Positions 8,470 to 18,400 of a stretch of DNA of 39,823 bases are shown piece by piece (within the stretch, counting starts at the first letter, position 1; every line of letters starts with the position of its first letter). The notes beneath the pieces are model-generated. The model did not search any database and was not told where the DNA came from. It saw only the letters and a list, made by a program, of their open reading frames with translations. Both the position numbers and the translations under genes were made by a program. Origin of the DNA: Verrucomicrobiia bacterium (GTDB lineage: Bacteria > Verrucomicrobiota > Verrucomicrobiia > Verrucomicrobiales > DEV007); the NCBI GenBank assembly GCA_020439995.1, contig JAGROY010000258.1, positions 1 through 39,823 on the forward strand. The letters are read 5' to 3'.

Positions 8470-11400
8470 CTAGATACCACTGACAATTCTTGCCTGAGCT
8501 GCCGAGCCATCCACATCCAGCAATTCGATACTCAGCGGTTCATTTCCACGCTCTACGCGATCGACGATCACAACGATTTCGTGACGCCCAGCGGGGAGAT
8601 CGACTTCTCCGAGGCGCGGATCAATCATCGCCTTACCTGCACGCATCTGCAGGGTTGCAGGCAGGGTTGACTGAAACTTTACCGCACCAGCCGTTGTTAC
8701 TTCGACCTCAAATTTCACCAGACTCAGGCGGCTTTGGTTGAACCCGAAATTCTCGCCAAGGCCTTCCATCGGCAATGTGCCATCCACGCGGCTGTAGGCA
8801 GGACGCCAGGGCAACGCTGGATTGGCAATGACCGACTCTGTGAGCCCGGATCTGCGAATCGCTTCGCTCAGTGGTTCGTGGTAGTCGATTGCACGCCAGC
8901 GCCGAACCAGCCTCTGTGAAGTCACACGCATCCCGCCCTCTTTCCCTAACATGGACAAAAATTTGACGAGATCGACAAACTCATCCTTGCGCAGGCTGGC
9001 GGTCAATCCCACTGGCATCATCGATACCGGGCTGACTTCGCGACTGGCAATACTGTCCGCTGGCACGCGGACTTCGTTTCCAGCGGCATCGCGCAGCACC
9101 ACTTCCTTTGCATCCTCACGGACAACACTTCCTGCGGCGATCTCACCACTCTTCTGTGTCAGCATCGTCATGTGGTAGCCTTCCTTGATCTTCTTGTTCG
9201 GCTCAAGGAGCGACTCGATGATGTAATCCACCGGAGCACTCGCCCCCAGACTGATCATGTCCGGCCCAATGACACCACCAGCGCCGCCGATGGCATGACA
9301 AGTCGAACACAGCAACTGTTGCCGACGATAAATTTCCTCGCCCCGTGCGGCATCGCCCTCGCTGGATACGAGTTGCATCATCGCTTTCATTTCATCTGCA
9401 GAAAGCGCTTGAACGACTGGAGCGAGATTACCTGCCTTGGTAAGCGCATCGATGAGCTTCTGTGATCGATCTGGACTGGATTCAGCGACGCGTACGCCTG
9501 CTGAAGCATCGCGAGAAAGGATGGATTTGCCTTCAAGTGCGGTGGCCAGCAAATTGGCGCCGCCCTTGCGAAAAGTGAAGGCGCGGAACACGCCAGGTAT
9601 GCCAGGCCCATCCCCACTGGTTCCCGACTCTGTTTGCTTAGAAGCGAACAGCGCAGCAGCTTCAGTTGCAGCCTTTTCAATATCCACAGAAGCGAGGGCG
9701 GCCACGGCTGCACATTTCCCCTGCAAGAGAGGCTGGGAACGTCCCTGTTCCACAAGAAATTTCACATTACTCTCGCCTCCTAGCGCAGCAAGCGCAGCGA
9801 AAGCATCGACCGTGGCACCCGACCACTGCCCAGATGCGACATCCTTCAACTTCTGCGCCGCGCTTTCCATTTTCCAACTCCCCGCAAGGCTAGCGGCAGC
9901 TGCAGCAACCTCATCGTCATGGCCAGGCTTGGGCGTAATCCATTCAAGAATCATCTCCAGTCCGTCACCCGAAGGCTTGATCTGGCGCTGGTCTGCCGCT
10001 CCCGCGAGGGCACGGAAGATGCCCGCCTTTTCCCTGGCACGACCGGAATCGTTCAATGCCACGGCTTGATCAAAAAGGAAGCGCACTGCATCTGCGTCGC
10101 CAATGTCAGCAATCAATTGCGCAGTTTCAGCACGGCGGTCGTCTGACATCGAGGCATATGCCTCCATCAACGGCTTCAGGGCAGCCGGGTCTTCAGTAGC
10201 CTTTAGCACGAATGCCACCGCACTGGCATCGCCGACATTGATCTCACCTTTCTGGTAAGCAGGCAGCCAGACATCTTTTGTTTCGCGCGCTGTAAGCCAG
10301 AGAGCAAAGTCGAGATTTGCGTCCAATGGTTGATACTTCAATGCCGCGAATGCCTCACCGATTGCGGCAGCCGTTCCCACATTCCGCAGCGCGTTGACAG
10401 CTTCCAGCCGCACTTGCGGGTGACTGTCGTTTACAGCAGTTGCCAGCAGAGCAGTGCTGTCGCTTACGCGGTTGTGCCAATGATAGAGCACGCGCACGGC
10501 CGCTGCTCTGATCCGGTGATCTTTGTGCGCCAGCAACTCCCGCAACAGCGGCTCCTCCAGATGATTCACAGATTGGAACGCCCAAAGCGCCTCCAGCAAC
10601 TGATGCGACCCGGCTTCGTCAGCACGATCGATACCTTTCACCCAACTCTGCAGAGCTGCAATCACTTCATCCTTGTCGCGGGTTCTCAGCTCACGCTTGG
10701 CAAAATGACGCGTCCAGTCTTCCTCGGATTTCAATTTTTCTAACAGTGACGCAATCTCTGCTTCGGCGATTTTCGGCTTCTCTACCAGCGGTCGTCCCTT
10801 GTAGGTGATTCGCCAGATCCGGCCATGCGTATGATCGCGCCGCGGATCACGGAAGTCGACCTCACCGTGCTGGATGATCGGATTGTACCAGTCGGCAATG
10901 TAAAGAGCGCCATCGGGCCCCATGCGCACATCGATCGGTCGGAACGCAGCATGGGAAGTGCGCACCACGTCTTCGACCTGGCGGGAGGCATAACCGCTGC
11001 CATCGTCACTGACAACAAAGCGGTTCACCCGGTGTCCGCGAAAATCGTTCGTGATCAGCGATCCGGCCCAGTCGTCTGGAAAATGACGTCCGCTCACGAT
11101 CTCCAGGCTGCAGTGTTTCGGCTGTCCCGGGTTGAGCCCTTTCATGATGCGCTTCGCATCCGGGGATGTCACCCAGACGCTGCCAGGAAACACGTAGTTG
11201 ATCCCTTCGCCGTAGGCTCCGTCCGTAGCAAACGATTGCCCCCACGGGTCAAAAATGTGACCCCATGGATTCACGAAACCTTTGCACAGAATCTCCAGCT
11301 CCCGCGTCTCTGGTCGGAAGTGCCAGATGCCGCCACCCATCAACCGACGGATGCCCCAGGGAGTCTCGACGTGGCTGTGAATGTAGATCGATTGATTAAA

Positions 11401-11937
11401 GTAGAGCATCCCGTCCGGCCCACCGCGAAAGGTGTGAATCAAGTGATGCGTATCCTCGGTGCCGAACCCGCTGAGCAACACCGTGCGCTTGTCCTCACGC
11501 AGATCGCCATCCGTATCCTCGAGAAAAAGGATCTCGGTCGAATTCGCCACATACACCCCACCGTCGCCCGGCATGAGGGCGGTTGGGATCAAAAGATCCT
11601 CCGCAAACACCGTCGACTTGTCAGCCGTGCCATCATTGTCCGTGTCCTCCAGCACGATCACCTGGTCGTCCGACCGCTCGCCTGGCTTAATGTGCGGATA
11701 CAGCCGACTGCTGACCAGCCACAGCCTCCCTTGCTCGTCCCAGTTCATCTGAATCGGCTTCGCCAGCATCGGATCTGCTGCAAACAGGTTGATTTCGAGC
11801 CCCTCAGCCAACTGAAACGATTCCTCCTGGAGCTTCGGATCCGGATCCGGGATCGCGGATGGATCGAGGTTATTCTGCGCCAGGCAGAAATCTGCCGCGA
11901 AAGTCAAAAACAAGGCAACGAGGGCACGTTCAGTCAT
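8470..11937 (-). CDS. PVC-type membrane-bound dehydrogenase-like protein: propeller, HEAT repeats and c-type cytochrome
   Basis: A 1155-residue exported protein with the architecture often annotated in Planctomycetes and Verrucomicrobia as putative membrane-bound dehydrogenase with heme-binding domain. An N-terminal signal peptide (cleavage near FCLAQ) precedes a PQQ/sorbosone-dehydrogenase-like propeller (about 30-400). Helical HEAT-like repeats follow (about 415-800). A single c-type heme site, CSTCH, lies near residue 876, and a beta-rich domain closes the protein. The family is thought to oxidise sugars or similar substrates and pass electrons to heme c, but substrates are mostly unknown. 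The frame extends upstream to 11976; the ATG at 11937 is preferred because it gives a proper signal peptide. A GTGGGT stretch directly before it is at best a weak ribosome site. Confidence 0.88.
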   Translation of the reverse strand: MTERALVALFLTFAADFCLAQNNLDPSAIPDPDPKLQEESFQLAEGLEINLFAADPMLAKPIQMNWDEQGRLWLVSSRLYPHIKPGERSDDQVIVLEDTDNDGTADKSTVFAEDLLIPTALMPGDGGVYVANSTEILFLEDTDGDLREDKRTVLLSGFGTEDTHHLIHTFRGGPDGMLYFNQSIYIHSHVETPWGIRRLMGGGIWHFRPETRELEILCKGFVNPWGHIFDPWGQSFATDGAYGEGINYVFPGSVWVTSPDAKRIMKGLNPGQPKHCSLEIVSGRHFPDDWAGSLITNDFRGHRVNRFVVSDDGSGYASRQVEDVVRTSHAAFRPIDVRMGPDGALYIADWYNPIIQHGEVDFRDPRRDHTHGRIWRITYKGRPLVEKPKIAEAEIASLLEKLKSEEDWTRHFAKRELRTRDKDEVIAALQSWVKGIDRADEAGSHQLLEALWAFQSVNHLEEPLLRELLAHKDHRIRAAAVRVLYHWHNRVSDSTALLATAVNDSHPQVRLEAVNALRNVGTAAAIGEAFAALKYQPLDANLDFALWLTARETKDVWLPAYQKGEINVGDASAVAFVLKATEDPAALKPLMEAYASMSDDRRAETAQLIADIGDADAVRFLFDQAVALNDSGRAREKAGIFRALAGAADQRQIKPSGDGLEMILEWITPKPGHDDEVAAAAASLAGSWKMESAAQKLKDVASGQWSGATVDAFAALAALGGESNVKFLVEQGRSQPLLQGKCAAVAALASVDIEKAATEAAALFASKQTESGTSGDGPGIPGVFRAFTFRKGGANLLATALEGKSILSRDASAGVRVAESSPDRSQKLIDALTKAGNLAPVVQALSADEMKAMMQLVSSEGDAARGEEIYRRQQLLCSTCHAIGGAGGVIGPDMISLGASAPVDYIIESLLEPNKKIKEGYHMTMLTQKSGEIAAGSVVREDAKEVVLRDAAGNEVRVPADSIASREVSPVSMMPVGLTASLRKDEFVDLVKFLSMLGKEGGMRVTSQRLVRRWRAIDYHEPLSEAIRRSGLTESVIANPALPWRPAYSRVDGTLPMEGLGENFGFNQSRLSLVKFEVEVTTAGAVKFQSTLPATLQMRAGKAMIDPRLGEVDLPAGRHEIVVIVDRVERGNEPLSIELLDVDGSAAQARIVSGI

Positions 11938-12071
11938 ACCCACATTCTGCAAACATTGTGGCAATGCCGCCAGCACAATTTCACATGCGCGAAGTATTGA
12001 TGGGCTTGTTCCCGACTGCCCTCAGAATGCAGCGAAGCGCTGCCACAAAAACCAAATGGTGGCCGAGCAAT

Positions 12072-12683
12072 TCACGGCGTTTCCGGTTTGGCTTCATCGG
12101 GAAGAAAATGGAGGGAGGAAGCGTTGATGCTGTAGCGGGTTCCTTTTGGGAGCGGGCCGTCGTTGAACATGTGCCCAAGGTGAGCATCACAAACGCTGCA
12201 GGACACGGCAATGCGCTGACGGAATGCGCCGCCTTCCTCCTTGGTCCAAATGGCTTCCGATGTCACTGGCTGGGAGAACGTGGGCCAGCCTGTCTCAGAG
12301 GAATACTTGTCCTTCGATGAAAAAAGAACCGTCTTGCAGCAGGCACACAGGTAGCGGCCCGGAGCGGTGGAGCGGTACATTTCTCCGGTAAATCTTGGCT
12401 CGGTCTCGCCGAGACGGGTCACCCGAAATACCAGCTCGGGTAAAAGCTTGCTCCACTCCCCCTCTGTTTTTTCGACCCGCAGATCGTGATTCCGTGAGGC
12501 ATCAATGCCGCCGTTCGCAGCCTCGGAGGCATTGGGCCCTACGACGTCAAATCCCGGTTCTGCTGAAATCTGTTCGGTGCGCCCCTGCGCCGCAGGTGGG
12601 GATTTGTCGCATCCGGCGATGGCCAGCAGTGCAAGGCTGGCCAGCATCCATTTGATCGTAAAAGTGGAAAAACCTGATCGCAC
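12072..12683 (-). CDS. msrB: Lipoprotein MsrB-like methionine-R-sulfoxide reductase with Ser at the catalytic position
   Basis: A 203-residue MsrB-fold protein. The N-terminus is a lipoprotein signal (LAIAGC, lipid-modified C25), so it should be anchored in the envelope. The MsrB domain spans about 75-196 with both zinc-binding CxxC pairs (C113/C116 and C162/C165), the GWPTF segment and the HLGHMFNDGP block. The catalytic Cys/Sec normally sits in the R-[YF]-C/U motif; here that segment is RYSIN, with Ser185 encoded by AGC. No resolving Cys is visible at the usual GWP-adjacent position. The protein may therefore be inactive, or use another chemistry. Translation starts at GTG (12683). The gene follows the AsmA-like gene by 33 bp in the same direction. 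Confidence 0.87.
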   Translation of the reverse strand: MRSGFSTFTIKWMLASLALLAIAGCDKSPPAAQGRTEQISAEPGFDVVGPNASEAANGGIDASRNHDLRVEKTEGEWSKLLPELVFRVTRLGETEPRFTGEMYRSTAPGRYLCACCKTVLFSSKDKYSSETGWPTFSQPVTSEAIWTKEEGGAFRQRIAVSCSVCDAHLGHMFNDGPLPKGTRYSINASSLHFLPDEAKPETP

Positions 12684-12716
12684 AGAATCGATTAGCTGGT
12701 TGTCAGGATAAGCCGC

Positions 12717-14162
12717 TTACTGCCCCCGGTTCAGCAAGTTCTGCAATGTGCCATTCAGCAGCTGTTTGCCTTTCTCTTTCAGGCCGTCTTTGATATCCCC
12801 CAATGGATTGTCGATCTTGATCTTTGGTTTGCCAAGCGCTCCCTTCGATCGGAAGTCCAGCGAGATCTGATTTTCCTCCACGATGGGATCCACGAGCTTG
12901 CGTGCGACATCGGCAACATTGTCACCCACTCGGCTGCGCACATATTCCTCCACTCCGTCGAGCGCCTTCGCGGTCAGTTCCTTTGCGATGAGCATGTTGC
13001 CCCGGAACTCGTGCTCGCTGTCGCCAGTTTCGAGCCAGCTTTGTTTTTCCAGTGTCAATTGATAGTTGTCGAATGGCAGCACTAGCTCGTTGAGCAGGCG
13101 GATGCGCTTGTCGCGGTAACCCACCCGTGCCTGCCGGTCTTCACGCAGCACCTCTTTTTGCCCCAACTCCTCCAGCTTGAGTCCGATCTTCTGCAGCTCG
13201 TCCATTGAGTTTCCCAGCTTCTCCATCAGCGGCATCGATTGCACGTAGCTGCCCTGGCGAAAGATGACATCGTACTTCATGTCTGGATTCAGATGACCTG
13301 TCGCCGCATCGAAGGGAGTGATGCCGCCGCTAATACCGACATGCATCTCGGCATATCGCAGGTTCTGCTCCGGCTCATCCACTGCCACCGTGCAGTCCAG
13401 ATTCATCACTGCCGTATTCCCGGCTTCCAAATCGTATGGGTTCACATCGATATCGCTGAACGACAAGTCGTGAATCTTGACCTCGATCACCACTCCGCTT
13501 TTTTCGACCAGCATTTTCAGAACACCACCATTCAGATGCGCCAGTCGCAGAGTCGACTGCAAGGGCAGCTCGCTGACATGGAATGGCTTTTTCTCCAGCT
13601 CTTCCTTTGATGCACCGTCGGCCACGACAACTTCTCCACCCAGCTTGTCATCTTTTCCTTTGTCTTTGTCCTCGCCCATTTTGATGCCATCGACACTGGT
13701 AGATTTCTTTTTGAGCGAAGCGAACAGAGGCTTCAGCGAATTCCCGCCGCCGCGCAGTAGCGAGAATGCGACCTCCGGCTCGCGCAGATCCAGCTCGTTC
13801 ACCTGAAGCCGACGCACTAACAGGTCCCACAGCCTGACTTTAAGAATGACCTCCGGGCAGCGAATGTATGTGGTTCCAATCTCGATCGGCGGACGCTCGC
13901 TGAGCTGTGTTGCATTTTCAGCAAAGGAATCGCGCGGGAGGAACGTCACGCCTTTCATGATTACATGAGCAGGCTGGTGCAAAATGGACACATCACAGTC
14001 ACTGATATCGACCCGGCAGTTTTTCTCCGACTCGATCAGGGCAACGAGAACTTCAGGCTTGAGGCGGCTCTCGAGATAATAGTTAAGGCCGAAGAACGCG
14101 GCTCCGAGGAGTAGCAGCGGTACTAGAACGAGCCAGATCAGGAGTTGGCGAATTTTTTTCAA
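12717..14162 (-). CDS. AsmA-like envelope protein
   Basis: A 481-residue protein with one N-terminal membrane helix (about 7-28) followed by a large periplasmic region. The pattern after the helix (leucine/glutamate-rich start, a DCDVSILHQP strand, then VIMKGVTF) resembles the N-terminus of AsmA/DUF748-type proteins. The C-terminal 60 residues (SLDFRSKGALGKPKIK and following) also look like the end of AsmA-family repeats. A Lys/Asp-rich, probably disordered insert lies at about 150-190. AsmA-like proteins form bridge-like structures involved in lipid transport to the outer membrane. Placement 47 bp after an LptF/LptG-type permease supports an envelope-lipid role. The start is TTG at 14162; no ATG is available nearby in frame. 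Exact function unknown. Confidence 0.68.
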   Translation of the reverse strand: MKKIRQLLIWLVLVPLLLLGAAFFGLNYYLESRLKPEVLVALIESEKNCRVDISDCDVSILHQPAHVIMKGVTFLPRDSFAENATQLSERPPIEIGTTYIRCPEVILKVRLWDLLVRRLQVNELDLREPEVAFSLLRGGGNSLKPLFASLKKKSTSVDGIKMGEDKDKGKDDKLGGEVVVADGASKEELEKKPFHVSELPLQSTLRLAHLNGGVLKMLVEKSGVVIEVKIHDLSFSDIDVNPYDLEAGNTAVMNLDCTVAVDEPEQNLRYAEMHVGISGGITPFDAATGHLNPDMKYDVIFRQGSYVQSMPLMEKLGNSMDELQKIGLKLEELGQKEVLREDRQARVGYRDKRIRLLNELVLPFDNYQLTLEKQSWLETGDSEHEFRGNMLIAKELTAKALDGVEEYVRSRVGDNVADVARKLVDPIVEENQISLDFRSKGALGKPKIKIDNPLGDIKDGLKEKGKQLLNGTLQNLLNRGQ

Positions 14163-14209
14163 AATGATGATTCGGGTTCAGCGGAAAGTTGACTCATTTC
14201 GGTCAGGGA

Positions 14210-15328
14210 TCAGCGCCGCGACACACGACGGAACAGCCAGACTCCCAGAGCAATGAACAAAATATTCGGCAGCCACATGAGCAGATGCGGGTAGGCCCCG
14301 GGATCATCTTTGAACATGTCAGCCAGAATGATGAAGACAAAGTAAACAAGTGCGATCACCAGGCTGAGAGCAAAGCCAATGGATGTCTCGCGACGCTGAG
14401 CCGAAACGCCGAGTGGCACGCCAATGAGGGCAAAGGTGAAACAGGCCAGAGAAAAACTGATCCGGCGATGCAACTCGGTCCGGTGCGCGGATTCGATCGA
14501 CTTGTCCTCGATCCCATCGTTCAGCGCTGCCCGGATTTCGTCATTACTCATCGTGCGCACGTTCCGCTCAGTCGATTTTTCGTACAGGCTTTCGAGTGGA
14601 ATAATCGTCTCGGACATTCCGGTCTGGACGCCCATCTGTACTTTGTTGGGATCTTTACGCAGCTCGTTGTCCTGATTGCGTTCCGCCACAAACGATTTGT
14701 ATAAAGTGAGATCGATTGCCTTCTCTTCCTTGTTCCAGTCGAGAATGACATTCTCCGCCGACACATAACGGGCCGGGCCGGAGCGCTCGTCGAGCATGAC
14801 CATTTGAAAATCCTTGAGCTGGTCACCCTCGCGCTCGCCGATGTACATCACGTAACCATCCAGCGCGTTCGTCACCTTCCCTGCTTCCAGCAGCGCCAGC
14901 GGGTCTGCCAGCAATCGGTCGAGAAAGATTTGCTTGATGGCCGCTTCGGATTTGGGAGCGACTTTCACATTCACAAATAGACAGGCTGCGGAAAGTGCGA
15001 TCGCCAGAACAAAAACCGGCACACAAATCCGGAACAGGCTCATCCCGGCCATGCGTAGCGAGACCAGTTCGTTGTCAGCAGAAAGCCGACCAAATGTCAG
15101 TAGCACTGCAGTGAGGAATCCCCATGGAATCGTGAAGGGAAACGAGAACGGCAACAAATACATCACGAACTGTCCGGCAACTGACAGCGGCAGGTCCTGC
15201 TCCACCATCAAATCCAGCAACCGCTTCCAGATATTCCCAAGCACGAGCACAATGGTCAGCACCAGAACGCCAAAAAGAGTTCCGATGATGACCTGTTTGC
15301 CTACGTAGCGGTCAATTATCCGGATCAT
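14210..15328 (-). CDS. LptF/LptG family permease (LPS export)
   Basis: A 372-residue membrane protein of the YjgP/YjgQ family. Three N-terminal helices (about 12-35, 50-75, 95-120) are followed by a periplasmic domain (about 125-260) and three C-terminal helices. The early RLSADNELVSLRMAGMS segment is the cytoplasmic coupling loop highly conserved in LptF and LptG, which contact the ATPase LptB. LptF and LptG form the transmembrane part of the LPS extractor, implying an LPS-bearing outer membrane. I cannot tell LptF from LptG; only one copy is here, so the partner must lie elsewhere. The ATG at 15328 is chosen over an in-frame TTG 6 nt upstream. Confidence 0.9.
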   Translation of the reverse strand: MIRIIDRYVGKQVIIGTLFGVLVLTIVLVLGNIWKRLLDLMVEQDLPLSVAGQFVMYLLPFSFPFTIPWGFLTAVLLTFGRLSADNELVSLRMAGMSLFRICVPVFVLAIALSAACLFVNVKVAPKSEAAIKQIFLDRLLADPLALLEAGKVTNALDGYVMYIGEREGDQLKDFQMVMLDERSGPARYVSAENVILDWNKEEKAIDLTLYKSFVAERNQDNELRKDPNKVQMGVQTGMSETIIPLESLYEKSTERNVRTMSNDEIRAALNDGIEDKSIESAHRTELHRRISFSLACFTFALIGVPLGVSAQRRETSIGFALSLVIALVYFVFIILADMFKDDPGAYPHLLMWLPNILFIALGVWLFRRVSRR

Positions 15329-15420
15329 GATCAATAGATGACTAAAGCCTCATGCTACGGTGCGCCCATCAGTTGCGCAACCCGGGAAATAGGGTTGAAC
15401 ATGACGGCTTTGACATCTTG

Positions 15421-15437
15421 GCGGGCGTGGAGCCCGC
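15421..15437 (-). terminator. GC-rich hairpin after the lamin-tail/CotH gene
   Basis: Perfect 6-bp arms GCGGGC and GCCCGC with a 5-nt loop begin 9 nt after the stop codon of the upstream gene and lie before the LptF/LptG gene. No T-tract follows, so it may act as an attenuator or RNA-stabilising structure rather than a classical intrinsic terminator. Confidence 0.4.
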
Positions 15438-15446
15438 AATCGGAGC

Positions 15447-18400
15447 CTACCGGCTCACCCGCATCCGGTAGTAAAGCGCGGCCTGCTGTGAATCGATCCG
15501 CACCACCACCGCGAGTGTTCCATCGCCGTTGGGCGTTGAACTCAGTTGTGTCGTCGCAGCGGGTGCCCAGTCGATCAGATTTGCAGAGGCTTCAATGGTG
15601 AATGCAACATCTGTCGCCACCTGATTGCGCTGATAACCGAACGTCGGTGCGCCATCGGTGGTGCCAGCTGTAACTGGGGCCGCATTGCTGAGGCGCGGCG
15701 CAGTGCCGAGAGCGTACTCCAGCAGGTTGCTCAGGCCATCATCGTCTTCGTCGGCAGTGAGGTCGACAATATTGTTGGCCGTCTGCCATTCGGCCAGACC
15801 ACCTGCCTCTTCCCCTGCGCCAGGAGTGCCTTTGGCGACGGAGCTGGCGCGCCAGTTCTCTGGCAGACTCGGGTCTGGATCAGTCTCCGGGGCAATCAGG
15901 ACGAGGGAAGCGCCCTGGCCGTCTGCTTCGACTGGCCATGGAGCATTGTTGTCATAGCGGAAACTGGCGATCGTTTCGCCACCTGCGCCGACGAGTTCAA
16001 CCTGCTCGCCACCATCAGAGAAGCGATTGCTTCCTTCCGTCTGATAAGAGCCTTCAGTCGTCACGCCCGGATAGAGCGACGCGAAGGCATCGGCAGAACC
16101 AGCGATGACGGCGAATTCTCCCGGAGCTAGAATACGGCTGCCGAATTCATAATCGATACCGTTGTCAAACCGAACGCCCGACAGCTCGATCGACTGCGTG
16201 GTGCTGATGTTCTGCACTTCAACAAACTCGAAATCGTTTCCATCCGCCGGATGATACATGAGTTCGGAGATGACCAGCGTTCCTTTCGTCGCCGGGGCGA
16301 TCGTGCCAGTCCCGGTGACGGCCACCGTTTTCTCCCCAATCTTGGCACCCTGGAAATCGTATGCTTCCACCGTGAAATTGTTCGCTCCCGGAACCACCGG
16401 CACATTGATCTGCCAGGTGTCTTCGTCGATCCATTCCACTTTGAGCGGCGACGGATTACCAGCAAGGCGCAAATTGCGAACATTGACCCAACCCTTCCCC
16501 TCGAGCGTGATCGAGGTGCCGTCCACCGATGTGCCGCTGGCCGTTGAGATTTCGAAATCGACTTCAGGGATCCCGCGTGCGATTGCTGTGGTGAATGCGC
16601 GAGCCCGTGAGTCGATGGTCCCGGCAAAATTCAGATTCTCCCTCGGTAAAAACGTTGAATAGTGATCTTCCCACGGCTCCATGTAAGCTCGATTGAACGT
16701 GGTGGCGATGATGTCCTGAAGGTGCCCAAGATAGGCCCGCTCCCACTTTGGCACTCGCACGAAGTTGCGCAGGTCACCGTTGTTGGTGAGATTGGTGTCG
16801 CCCTGGGAAAACGTGAAGTCCATATCCCACGGCAGGTAGAGCCCCTTACCATCCTCGGGCCGAATGTAGAACATGCCGTTGTGCTGCGAGCCGTTTGCAT
16901 AGCTGTCGCCGATACCAAACAGCACCTGGATGGCCCAGGAGCGCAAACTCATATCCATGTCGAACAACTGATCCATCTCCGCGATTTTCTCATCGCTTGG
17001 GTTTGATCCAAATTGACCGATTGCCCGTATTACCTTTATCAGGGCGCTGTAATCGTCAGCGTCGCGGTTGTTTTTCTTCAACCAGTGCCAGCGATAGAGT
17101 TCCTTGTCATCCCCACCGATATCTCTAACAGGAACACCAACAACCGAATCAGGATTCGGCCGCTTCAGACCTTCCGGGCCGCCAGTGGTCGATGTCGGGT
17201 AGTAGATCAGCTCGTATTCGTACAATGGCCCCTTGCCGCCATCTTGAAACTGGTTGTCCATCAGCTCGTCGTCGTAACGTGACTTCACCAGCATTGCCGA
17301 CCCGATGTGCCGCGGTGTGGGTGAAATCACCCGAATGAGATCGTCCATCGAACCAACGACACCACCAGCGTGGTAGATGCCGTGCTTCACCATGATTTCC
17401 TTCTGACTGAACTGGTCTCCCGCGCCCGAGCGATCGACTCCAACCGTGCGGTGCGTTCCAAGAAACGGCTGCTGCGGGGGAAACGCCACATTGAAACCAA
17501 CCCGCACTGAAGTATTCCGTCCACGTTGACTACCTTTGAGCCGCACACCGCAGTTGTAGTAAATTTCACTCTCATTGTAGATGACCGTGGCACCGAGCCG
17601 GTCGTTACTCATCACATTGGTAGCCTCGTGGAGGAAGTCCGCATCCGCAGCGGTCATCGTAATGCGGAAGTTATTGATATAATCGAGATCTTCCGCATCG
17701 CCATCATCGACACGGATCAATGCACGGGAGTCAGGGCCATTGAAGGGCTCCATCGAGGCGGCTCCTTTTGCATCCGTGCCTTCGACATAAAACTGCACGA
17801 TGGAATCGGCAGACTGTGCGGGAATCGTTCCAACGAATTTCACTCCATTGGCCGATGCCATAGGAACCGTCTGGAAATCTGCACCGTCCACGGAATAGTG
17901 AAGTTCAAGTTTAGTGACACCGTCAGGGTCCGCAGCATCCACGGAAACCGTAAACGGGGTATTCGCAGGCGGAACGGCAGGCGAATGAATCAACCCGGCA
18001 TAGGTCGGACCGGCATTTGCGATAGCGGTCGAGTTTGCAGCGCCAGGGGTTCCAAGATTCTCGGGAACAGGGAGCAAGTTCGAACGCGCGATCCGGTTAA
18101 AATACAACCGCGTGTGCAGCTTGTTCGACCCGCCCAGCCAGCGTGCCCGGAACGAATAGCGATAGGTCGCAGAGGCAGTGATCCGTTCCCCGTTCGCAAA
18201 CGTGGTCTCGGCGTGATTGTGCATGTGTTCGGTCGAGCCCGTTGCATCCATTCGCAAAACATCGTTTCCCGGCTGGCTCGGATCTGAGACGACCTGACCA
18301 TGCCGGTGCGTGCCGAGCAGCCGCCACTTGTCCGCGTTGCCGCCAGAGAAATCTCCGTTCTGAATCATTTCAATGTTGTCGCCACCTGGATCTTCAATCA

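Noticed and set aside
10825..12000. 391-codon plus-strand frame opposite the propeller/HEAT/cytochrome gene
   Set aside because: The opposite strand carries a full family match including a CxxCH site; the antisense product resembles nothing.
12029..12043. Hairpin with arms GCAGCG and CGCTGC downstream of msrB as a terminator
   Set aside because: The stem is only 6 bp with a 3-nt loop and no T-tract follows; too weak to annotate.
17526..18287. 253-codon plus-strand frame opposite the CotH region
   Set aside because: Located within the coding region of a well-supported multi-domain protein, with low-plausibility composition.
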